From contig JAQGHQ010000013.1 in assembly GCA_028288765.1 (NCBI GenBank), positions 1 through 64,000 of the forward strand: a stretch of 64,000 bases of DNA, written 5' to 3'. The notes under the pieces were generated by a model. It was not told the origin of the DNA. It saw nothing but the letters and a program-made list of their open reading frames with translations, and made no database searches. The translations under genes were made by a program, and so were the position numbers. Origin of the DNA: Gemmataceae bacterium (lineage in GTDB: Bacteria > Planctomycetota > Planctomycetia > Gemmatales > Gemmataceae). Shown piece after piece: positions 57,302 to 64,000 of the stretch (within the stretch, counting starts at the first letter, position 1; the number at the start of each line of letters is the position of its first letter).

Positions 57302-58706
57302 GGACGGCGAACTCCACTTCCCCGTTCGGCCGGAGGATGTGGACGAGCGCCCCCTTCTGCGGGTCCGCCTTCCCGACCGCGTCCTGAAACGCAGCTGCCG
57401 ACGCGACCGGCAGCTTGTCCACCTGGATCACGAGCTGACCGCCCCGAAGCCCGGCCAGATCGGCCAGCCCGCCGCGCGTCACGGTGACGACCAGGGCCCC
57501 CTTCGCGTCTTTCGGGTAGCCGAAGCGGGCAGCTGTATCGGCGGTCAGGTCGGCGACTGCGATCCCAAGCCCCTGAAACGGGACGATCGCCGGCTGAACG
57601 CCGGGCTGCGCGGGTGCGGGCGGGACGGCCGTGCCGTATGCCGCCGGTTGCTCCTCGATCACGACCTTGGCCACGATCAGCTTTCCGTCCCGGATGACGG
57701 TGACATCGGCCGGTTGGCCCAGCGGCAGACCCGAGGCTACCCGCTGGACGTCCCGGCTCGACCGGATCGCCTGGCCGGCTACGAGCATGATCACGTCGCC
57801 GACGACCACCCCGGCCTTGCCCGCCGGCGAGTTCTCGGTGATCTTGCTCACAATCACCCCGCCGTCCGGCTTCACCCCGAGTTTCGCGGCAAGCGCCGCA
57901 TCGAGATCGCGGACGTTCACCCCGAGATACCCGCGGCGGACGACCCCGTCCTTCAGCAGCTGGGCGGAGATCATCTTGCACAGGTTACTCGTGACCGCGA
58001 GCCCGACACCCGAGAACCCGCCGCTGCGGGTCTTGATTGCCGCGGTGATGCCGACCACTTTGCCTTCCAGGTTCACCAGCGGGCCGCCGCTGCTCCCGGG
58101 ATTCACGGCCGCATCGGTCTGGAGCCAGTCCTCGTAGGGATTCAGGCGGAGGTTCGTGCGGCTCTTCCCGCTCACGATCCCGTGCGTCACCGACCCGGTC
58201 AGCCCGAACGGGGACCCGGCCGCCAGCACCCGGTCGCCCACCTCGGTCGCGTCGCTGTCGGCGAACTCCAGGAACGGGAGCGGTTCCTTCGAGTCCAGCT
58301 TGATGATCGCGAGGTCGGTTTTCGGGTCGCGGCGGATGTCGCGGGAGGTGAACTTCCGGCCGTCGTTGAGCGTGACCTCCACTGACTCGACGTCCTGAAC
58401 GACGTGGTTGTTGGTAAGAACAACGCCCGTCGGGTCGATGAGCACGCCCGACCCGAACCCGGGGTCGGAGTCGTCGGGCTGGGCGGGTCGACTTGGCGTC
58501 TTCGAAGCCGCCTTCGCCTTCCCCTCGATGCTCACGACGGCCGGGAGCACCCGTTTGACAACGGGGCTGAACGACGCCAGCTCGCGCGGCATCGGGGGCG
58601 GGGCGGGGGGCGGCTGGCCGATGAGTTGCTGCTGTGCGGCGGCGCCGCCGAGAAGCCCGAGGCCGAGACCCGTGACCAGAAGCGGCCAGCGACTGAACGC
58701 GGACAT
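57288..58706 (-). CDS. HtrA/DegP-type serine protease with two PDZ domains
   Basis: This 472-residue exported protease has a signal peptide (WPLLVTGLGLGLLGGAAAQQ) and a chymotrypsin-like domain with the triad H101 (VLTNNHVV), D131 (PKTDLAIIKL) and S206 (NPGSSGGPLVN; the usual N before S is replaced by S). It is followed by PDZ 1 (RRGYLGVNVRDLDAALAAKLG, about 262-350) and PDZ 2 (GLADLAGLRGGQLVIQVDKLP, near 430-460). It degrades misfolded proteins outside the cytoplasm. The sequence between the domains is Pro/Ala-rich. Confidence 0.93.
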   Translation of the reverse strand: MSAFSRWPLLVTGLGLGLLGGAAAQQQLIGQPPPAPPPMPRELASFSPVVKRVLPAVVSIEGKAKAASKTPSRPAQPDDSDPGFGSGVLIDPTGVVLTNNHVVQDVESVEVTLNDGRKFTSRDIRRDPKTDLAIIKLDSKEPLPFLEFADSDATEVGDRVLAAGSPFGLTGSVTHGIVSGKSRTNLRLNPYEDWLQTDAAVNPGSSGGPLVNLEGKVVGITAAIKTRSGGFSGVGLAVTSNLCKMISAQLLKDGVVRRGYLGVNVRDLDAALAAKLGVKPDGGVIVSKITENSPAGKAGVVVGDVIMLVAGQAIRSSRDVQRVASGLPLGQPADVTVIRDGKLIVAKVVIEEQPAAYGTAVPPAPAQPGVQPAIVPFQGLGIAVADLTADTAARFGYPKDAKGALVVTVTRGGLADLAGLRGGQLVIQVDKLPVASAAAFQDAVGKADPQKGALVHILRPNGEVEFAVLKLN

Positions 58707-58842
58707 GTGCGGATACCCGGTACGAAGATGCGTAACTCTCAGGTGCCGGATTATACCGTCTCGAAGTGGCCGGGCGGAATGGGCGTTCTTTGGCGACCGT
58801 ACGGCCGCGTTGCCGACGAGAGCCGTGCCGTGAACCAGCTGG

Positions 58843-59058
58843 TTATGCCGCGGTCCGCGCGGCCCAGCCGTCGTCGTCGCTGGACACGGGGCGGCCGCGG
58901 CGCGGGCCAGCCGGCTGGGGGCCGGGACATGTGAGGGTGTACGCCCCGCAACACGGACACGGCCGCGATTCGATCGCCTCGCGCTCGAACTCCGAGAACG
59001 TGCCCAACCGCGGCCAGCTCACCTCGCACGACTCGCACGAAACCACCCAACGCCCCAC
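58843..59058 (-). CDS. Small zinc-ribbon-like protein, 71 residues
   Basis: The GTG at 59058 has AGGA about 10 bases upstream. The peptide VGRWVVSCESCEVSWPRLGTF carries CESC, and SRPCPCCGAYTLTCPGP carries CPCC, so two cysteine pairs could bind zinc as a rubredoxin-like or zinc-ribbon knuckle. The C-terminus is basic and low-complexity. The frame upstream is open but lacks a ribosome site. It is between the HtrA gene and the PMT gene, all on the minus strand. Function unknown. Confidence 0.5.
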   Translation of the reverse strand: MGRWVVSCESCEVSWPRLGTFSEFEREAIESRPCPCCGAYTLTCPGPQPAGPRRGRPVSSDDDGWAARTAA

Positions 59059-59111
59059 GGCACACCGTCCTGTGTTATGAACCGCCCGGAATCCCGACGG
59101 GCGGAGGATGC

Positions 59112-60950
59112 TCAATAACTCGGCCGGCCGGGGCGCCGGGATGGTCCCGAGAACCCCCGGAACCCGTGCCCGACCCAGACCGTCCAGACCGCCACGGGAA
59201 CTCCGTCCTCCGAGTGGACCACCTTGACGGGCGGTTCCACCCGGTCGAACGCATCGCCGGCGGCGGGGATCTCGTCCCCGATGTAGACAAACGACCGCCC
59301 GCGGAACACTTGCGCGTCGGCCGCCGGGTTCGGTCGCCACAGGTCGTACTGGCTGTGCCGGTCGCCCAGGACCAGTCCGAAGGAATACGCCTCCGGGTGC
59401 CCGCGGCAGTAGAAGGAGAGTTCCCCCGGCGTGGTCCACAGCATCCCGGCGAGAACCGGATCTCGACCGGTCTCGCATTCCACCCGGTCACGAATCTGGT
59501 CGACCTCGGCGGCGAGCGTCCGCCAGCCGCGGAGCCGGCAGGTTGGGTCCAGTTTGCGGACCGGGGCCGGGTTCATCTCGGTCGGCGGACCAACGAGCTG
59601 AGCGAGGGCCGGGCGGGTCAGCCCGGGATAGCGCAGGGCGACGGAGAACCCGAGCCCGAGGACGACCGCAACGATGAGCCCCAGGCCCACCAGCCGTCGA
59701 CGCAGGCGGACGGGGTGCGCGAGCTGGTCGCGGACCCACGCCACCGCCAGGAGGACGCCGCCGACGTACGCCGCCGCCGGCCAGTTTACCTGCCCGGCGT
59801 TGCGGGAGCTCGCGACAAAAAACACGCCCCACACCGGGACCGACGCCCACCAAAGCAGTGACAGCCCCACGTCGCACGGGCCCGCCTTCTTGCCCTGCGA
59901 TTCTGTACGAGAACATGGCCCCAGAGCCTCACGCCCTCGGCGGAAAGACAAGCACCCGGAATGGTGGCGGTAGGCCCAGCCCGCCGCGGCGAATGCGACA
60001 AACCAGAACCCCAGGAGGACCCCGACCTGCCCGGCGGCGAACCCGAGCGGCCCGAGCCACCGGAACGGGCGTTCCTTCACCCCGTCGCCGATCCCGGCTT
60101 GTCCGAGTGCGTGGCGGATCGAGACCAAGTCGTGTCCGGCGTTCCAGAGGACGATCGGGACACAGCCGAGTGCCGTCAGTCCGAGGAATACCCAGAATCC
60201 CGGGCGGCGGAGTTCTCCTCGCCTGGTGCAGACAACGAAGCCCATCACCGCGAGGGGAAAGAGGAGCATCGGGTACTTCGCCAGGACGCCGAAGGCGGAA
60301 CAGAGCCCCGCCGCCGTCCACCAGCACCCCCGCCCGCTCCCGGAACCCACCGTTCGCGGCAGAGGCGTCGGGTCCGACCCGGGGCGGACCCCTTTCCACA
60401 CGAACACAAGCCCCCAGGCCCAGAAAGCCAGGAACGGGGGGTCGATGGTCATCACCACGGCGGCGGCGGTCACCGGCGGCAGTGTCAGCGCGAGGACGAC
60501 CACCGCGAGCGCGGTCCGCGGGCAGCGCAGGATTTCGACCGCGAGGGTGTAAAGCCCGGCAAGCAAGAGCCCCCCCGAGAGCACGGCCGGAAGCCGTACG
60601 GCCAGCATCTCCGACCCCACGAGTCGACCGCTCAGGTCTCCGAAGAGTTCACAGCTCCCTCGGATCAGCCACGCGATCAGCGGCCCCTTGCTGTAGTAGC
60701 TCCAGTCGAGGTGCCGGGACCAGTGCCAGTAGTGGGCCTCATCCGGGGCGAGGTCGAGGGGGCAGGCGAACGCGAGGTAGGCCAGGTTGAGGGCGCTCCA
60801 GCCCAGGATGACCGCCGCGGCCGCGACCGGGTATGAAAACGTCTTGCGACCTGCCTGGGGAGCGGCCGGCCGAACGACGATCTGATAGCGATCCACCCGC
60901 ACCGAGACCCGGTCGGGAAGCGTTTCGGGGGGGTGAGTCGGCGGGGTCAT
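59112..60950 (-). CDS. PMT-family (GT39/ArnT-like) membrane glycosyltransferase
   Basis: This 612-residue protein has about twelve membrane helices. The first outside loop has LDLAPDEAHYWHWSRHLDWSYYSKGPLIAW, in which DEAHYW is the ArnT/PMT_2 D-E motif. Further helices include LAVVVLALTLPPVTAAAVV and GWALFLG-like sequences such as WWTAAGLCSAFGVLAKYPMLLFPLAVMGF. The start at 60950 is chosen over a longer open frame. It transfers a sugar from a polyprenyl phosphate in the membrane. Acceptor unknown. It is 59 bases downstream of the next gene. Confidence 0.85.
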   Translation of the reverse strand: MTPPTHPPETLPDRVSVRVDRYQIVVRPAAPQAGRKTFSYPVAAAAVILGWSALNLAYLAFACPLDLAPDEAHYWHWSRHLDWSYYSKGPLIAWLIRGSCELFGDLSGRLVGSEMLAVRLPAVLSGGLLLAGLYTLAVEILRCPRTALAVVVLALTLPPVTAAAVVMTIDPPFLAFWAWGLVFVWKGVRPGSDPTPLPRTVGSGSGRGCWWTAAGLCSAFGVLAKYPMLLFPLAVMGFVVCTRRGELRRPGFWVFLGLTALGCVPIVLWNAGHDLVSIRHALGQAGIGDGVKERPFRWLGPLGFAAGQVGVLLGFWFVAFAAAGWAYRHHSGCLSFRRGREALGPCSRTESQGKKAGPCDVGLSLLWWASVPVWGVFFVASSRNAGQVNWPAAAYVGGVLLAVAWVRDQLAHPVRLRRRLVGLGLIVAVVLGLGFSVALRYPGLTRPALAQLVGPPTEMNPAPVRKLDPTCRLRGWRTLAAEVDQIRDRVECETGRDPVLAGMLWTTPGELSFYCRGHPEAYSFGLVLGDRHSQYDLWRPNPAADAQVFRGRSFVYIGDEIPAAGDAFDRVEPPVKVVHSEDGVPVAVWTVWVGHGFRGFSGPSRRPGRPSY

Positions 60951-61009
60951 GCAACGGGTCCGTGCCGGGTGTGGCAGAGGCCGGCTTCTAGGCGAACCGG
61001 AGAAGTGCG

Positions 61010-61903
61010 TCAACCCGAACCACCCGCCACCGCGGCCAGCAACCCGCGGTAGACGTCCCACAGCTTTTCCCGCACCGGCCCCGCGCGCCGGGACAGATCG
61101 CGCTGCAACTCGATGTACTCTTCCCGCCCCTCGCGGGTCTCGATCCGCACGGGGAGGAAGCCAAAGCCCGAGAGGTCATACGGGCTCGCCCGCATGTCCA
61201 CCACGCGGGCGGCCGCGGCGAGTTCGAACGCATCGGCCAACACGTCGGACGGGCAGAACGGGGCGACCTTGTACGCGAACCGGTACAGGTCCATGTTCAC
61301 ATGGACGCACCCGCCCTGGTCGTGTTCGGTCGTCGTCGCTCGGGTCAGCGGGACCCGGTTCCGGGGCACGGCCTCCCCGGTGAAAAACCGGAATGCGTCG
61401 TAGTGCGTACACCGGAGGGGCTGGCCCTGGACCACCGCATCGGTTTCTTCGCGCGTCAGCCGGAAAGGAATGTACGGGTGCCGGACATTCGGGTCGCGGT
61501 ACACCATCGCCCACTCGTGAAGCCCGAGACAGGCGAAGGACGGTTCCCGACCGAGGGTCGCCGCGAGATATTCCACGGCCCAGCGAAGGTAGGGTATCCG
61601 GTGCGCCGGGAAGGCGGGCGGAAGGAGCACGAGCCCACCACCGCGGGAGACGAAATCGGCCCAGCCGAGGTCGGTGGGGGTGGCGCCTTCAAGGACCACA
61701 TTCGGGCCGGGGGTCCACCGGAGGAGGTGGGCCGGACGAAACGAGTAGTATTCGAAGAGGAAGTCGTGGACAGGGTGTTTCTCTCCCCGACTCATCCGCC
61801 GCAGACGGTCTTCGGCCCACGGCCGGACACGCCCGAGGTACGCCTCCCGCTGAGGCTCCCAGGCCGCCCGCCGTAGCCGCGCCGGTTGATCGCCCGTCCC
61901 CAT
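61010..61903 (-). CDS. Protein of the family annotated as 3-methyladenine DNA glycosylase
   Basis: This 297-residue protein starts at the ATG at 61903. The core RMSRGEKHPVHDFLFEYYSFRPAHLLRWTPG and YDLSGFGFLPVRIETREGREEYIELQ matches a family that is widely labelled 3-methyladenine DNA glycosylase in actinobacteria and planctomycetes, as I recall it. That label is doubtful: the helix-hairpin-helix and catalytic Asp of known glycosylases are not visible. No signal peptide. It is upstream of the PMT gene and divergent from the response-regulator gene. Confidence 0.55.
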   Translation of the reverse strand: MGTGDQPARLRRAAWEPQREAYLGRVRPWAEDRLRRMSRGEKHPVHDFLFEYYSFRPAHLLRWTPGPNVVLEGATPTDLGWADFVSRGGGLVLLPPAFPAHRIPYLRWAVEYLAATLGREPSFACLGLHEWAMVYRDPNVRHPYIPFRLTREETDAVVQGQPLRCTHYDAFRFFTGEAVPRNRVPLTRATTTEHDQGGCVHVNMDLYRFAYKVAPFCPSDVLADAFELAAAARVVDMRASPYDLSGFGFLPVRIETREGREEYIELQRDLSRRAGPVREKLWDVYRGLLAAVAGGSG

Positions 61904-62049
61904 ATTCGTCCGTCCGATGCAATCGGCATCATCCGGGTAATCCGATCGACCCACGCGGCCCGACCAGAACACCCCGACTGCCCCCTTCCCTTCGCCATGA
62001 TAGCCAGGTGAAATAGGGGTGACCCGACCCCGACCCCGCGAACCCCTCC

Positions 62050-63315
62050 ATGATCGCACCCAATTCCGTCGCGCCCGAACTCCGCCCGGTCCGGGTGCTC
62101 CTGGTGGACGACCAGGCGATCGTGGGGCAGACCGTCCGGCAGATGCTCGCCGGGGAACCCGACGTCGAGTTCCGGTACTGCCAGGACCCGGCCGCCGCGA
62201 TCGACGCCGCCAACGAGTTCCGCCCGACGGTCATCCTCCAGGACCTCGTGATGCCGGACGTGGACGGGCTGCTGCTCGTCAAGTTCATCCGGGCGAACCC
62301 GGCGACCCGGGACACGCCCCTGGTCGTGTTGTCGAGCAAGGAAGAACCGGTCACCAAGGCCCGGGCGTTCGCCCTCGGGGCGAACGACTACCTCGTCAAG
62401 CTGCCGGACAAACTCGAAGTCGTCGCCCGCGTCCGCTACCACTCGCGGGGGTACACCAACCTGCTCGAGCGGAACGACGCCTACCACCGGCTCGCGGAGA
62501 GCCAGCGGGAACTGGCCGCCGAGGTCCGACAGGCGGCCCGGTACGTCCGCTCCCTGCTCCCCCCGCCGCTCACGTCCGGCCCCGTCATCATCGACTGGCG
62601 GTTCGTCCCCTCGACCCAGCTCGCGGGCGACATGTTCGGGTATTTCTGGCTCGACCCGGACCACCTCGCGGTGTACCTGCTCGACGTGAGCGGGCACGGG
62701 GTGGGGTCGTCGCTGCTTGCCGTGTCCGCCGCGAACCTCCTGGCCTCGAAGTCGCTCCCGAACGTCGACCCCCGCTCCCCGGGGGCGGTCGTCACGGCAC
62801 TGAACGACGTGTTCCAGATGGACCGTCAGGACGGGAAATACTTCACCATCTGGTACGGGGTCTACCGGGCGTCCGACCGGCAACTGGCGTATTGCAACGC
62901 CGGGCACCCCCCGGCCCTCCTCTGGGCTGCCGGGGCGGTAAACCAGCTGGACGCGGACGGCCCCGGGGTCGGCATGATGCCCGGCCTCCCGTTCGACACG
63001 CGGACCGTCGACGTCACCCCCGACGCCCGACTGTTGGTGTACAGCGACGGCGCCTTCGAGATCGAGAAGCCCGACGGGCAGATGTGGCAGTACCACGAGT
63101 TCATCGACCGCATCAGCCCGGAGTTAGGACGGGACGGGTTGATCGACCGGCACCTCGGGTTCGCGCGCGGGCTCCGCGGGGGGGACGTCCTCGGGGACGA
63201 TTTCTCGATCCTGGAGGTCCGCTTCCCCGTCGCCCCGCCGGCCGAACGGACCGAACCCCGACGGAAACCGAAGCCGTCGCACCCCGACCCCGGCCCGGAC
63301 CCGCACGAAGCGTAG
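62050..63315 (+). CDS. Response regulator fused to PP2C-type (SpoIIE/RsbU) phosphatase
   Basis: This 421-residue protein has a receiver domain at 14-130: VLLVDDQAIVGQTVRQML (acidic pair D20/D21), the phospho-acceptor D65 in ILQDLVMPDVDG, and VVLSSKEEPVTKARAFALGANDYLVK (K in SSK). A short coiled coil (ERNDAYHRLAESQRELAAEVRQAARYVRSLLPP) links it to a PP2C/SpoIIE domain: STQLAGDMFGYFWLDPDHLAVYLLDVSGHGVGSSLLA (metal Asp residues), FTIWYGVYRASDRQLAYCNAGHPPALL, and LLVYSDGAFE. It likely controls an anti-sigma antagonist or similar target by dephosphorylation. Confidence 0.93.
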   Translation: MIAPNSVAPELRPVRVLLVDDQAIVGQTVRQMLAGEPDVEFRYCQDPAAAIDAANEFRPTVILQDLVMPDVDGLLLVKFIRANPATRDTPLVVLSSKEEPVTKARAFALGANDYLVKLPDKLEVVARVRYHSRGYTNLLERNDAYHRLAESQRELAAEVRQAARYVRSLLPPPLTSGPVIIDWRFVPSTQLAGDMFGYFWLDPDHLAVYLLDVSGHGVGSSLLAVSAANLLASKSLPNVDPRSPGAVVTALNDVFQMDRQDGKYFTIWYGVYRASDRQLAYCNAGHPPALLWAAGAVNQLDADGPGVGMMPGLPFDTRTVDVTPDARLLVYSDGAFEIEKPDGQMWQYHEFIDRISPELGRDGLIDRHLGFARGLRGGDVLGDDFSILEVRFPVAPPAERTEPRRKPKPSHPDPGPDPHEA

Positions 63316-63590
63316 ATCCTCCGGCGGAGAGAACGGTTCTTCCCGCTCCTTCGGGTTCGGCCGGATAGTGAGGCCGCCCGGACCGGCGAGCTGCGCCGTC
63401 CTGGGGGGTGCGGCCGGCCGAACCGGTCGATCGGTCCGGCACCCACACCCGCTTCCCGCGCCGGCGATCCGATATGAGAACCCGCCCCTGACCCCCTTCC
63501 CTACAAAGAGAAGGGCTATCGCCGCTGACCGTCCGTTGCACCTTCCCCTGTCGGAACGTGGGTCGGGGCGAGGAACGACACGAGCCCCAT

Positions 63591-64000
63591 GCCGACCCAT
63601 CTTCCCGAAGCCGTTCTGAACGAGCCGGTGTCGAAGCACGTCCGCCGGGACTTCACCACGCTCGACCCGGACTGGACGATCGGGGAAGCCCTCGACCACA
63701 TGCGGCGGTCGCCCCCGCCGGGGCGGATCATTTACTTCTACGTCGTCGACAACGAGACGAAGCTCCGGGGCGTCGTGCCTACCCGCCGGCTCCTCCTCGC
63801 CCCGCCGGAAACGCGGATCCGGGACGTGATGATCCAGTCGGTCATCGCCATCCCGGCCGACGCGACGGTCCTGGAGGCGTGCGAGTTCTTCACCCTGCAC
63901 CGGCTGCTTGCCTTCCCGGTCGTCGAGGCCGGGAAGCTGGTCGGGGTGGTGGACGTGGAACTGTACACGGAAGAACTCGCCGAGACCGGCGAGACCGCCC
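63591..64000 (+). CDS. CBS-domain protein, partial (cut by window end)
   Basis: The visible 136 residues start MPTHLPEAVLNEPVSKHVRR and contain a first CBS motif (LDPDWTIGEALDHMRRSPP..RIIYFYVVDNETKLRGVVPTRRLLL) and a second (TRIRDVMIQSVIAIPADATVLEACEFFTLHRLLAFPVVEAGKLVGVVDVELY). The pair forms one adenylate-binding module. In planctomycetes this opening often precedes a membrane magnesium-transporter domain, which would lie beyond the window. The start ATG has a purine-rich stretch (GAGGAACGA) about 11 bases upstream. Confidence 0.85.

Noticed and set aside
61010..61903. Assigning DNA glycosylase activity
   Set aside because: No helix-hairpin-helix motif or catalytic Asp pattern of known alkyladenine glycosylases is visible; only the customary family label supports it.
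1..64000. tRNA or rRNA genes
   Set aside because: I searched the intergenic gaps by eye for cloverleaf-like arms and conserved rRNA segments and found none. The 16S-complementary 13 bases at 14161-14173 are a ribosome site, not part of an rRNA gene.

Overview
The window is high-GC chromosomal DNA from a planctomycete, most likely of the family Gemmataceae. The evidence is the protein repertoire: a Cys-rich YTV-repeat cell-wall protein, a DUF1549/DUF1553 plus DUF1501 pair, a HYExAFE protein, an ECF sigma factor fused to WD40 repeats, a secreted protein with the N-terminal LTVEALDDRLVPA motif, and many dispersed inverted repeats between genes. No rRNA, tRNA, CRISPR array, prophage or complete insertion sequence was seen.

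Layout. 0-10 kb: the end of a DUF4139-like protein, a secreted SdrD-B-type protein, an unusual glycosyltransferase, a WD40 protein, a ThuA-like protein and the DUF1549/DUF1501 pair. 10-14 kb: a UbiC-like protein, a hidden selenoprotein, an ECF sigma/anti-sigma operon facing two small lipoprotein genes, and a squalene-cyclase-repeat protein behind a leader that looks like an attenuator. 14-20.6 kb: the YTV protein, several uncharacterised proteins, a DUF1802 protein and an HTTM membrane pair. 20.7-28.5 kb: selA with a small membrane-protein gene, an OxyR-like regulator, a TIM-barrel/HYExAFE pair, hisS, a site-2-type protease and a Nudix hydrolase. 28.7-37.7 kb: glgC, glycosyltransferases and polytopic membrane enzymes, hpt, an exonuclease, and a degenerate scar of broken genes near 35-36.2 kb. 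37.7-49.7 kb: part of a Zn/Mn ABC transporter, purD and purN (convergent), a 1320-residue unknown protein, a half-size EamA protein, metF and a gamma-glutamyltransferase. 50-64 kb: the sigma-WD40 fusion, an ornithine cyclodeaminase homologue, an aspartate aminotransferase, a GT4 enzyme, an HtrA protease, a PMT-type transferase, a response regulator/PP2C phosphatase and a CBS-domain protein cut by the window end.

The most notable result is at 10288-10530 on the minus strand. An 80-residue SelW-like (Rdx family) gene has an in-frame TGA exactly at the U of its CxxU redox motif. Fifteen bases downstream is a perfect 7-bp stem with a three-base GUC loop, which fits a bacterial SECIS element. The window also encodes SelA (20765-22195), the enzyme that makes Sec-tRNA(Sec), so the two observations support each other. 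A conventional gene caller would miss or truncate this gene.

Other points of interest: GGGAATAA motifs on both strands of the sigma/lipoprotein intergenic region, which suggest autoregulation; a leader with a 13-base Shine-Dalgarno match, a 14-codon ORF and a terminator ahead of the squalene-cyclase-like gene; an 87-bp MITE-like element flanked by 10-bp direct repeats; several dispersed repeat families, some of which form protein ends or start codons; and a scar containing a serine-recombinase remnant and an exonuclease fragment.
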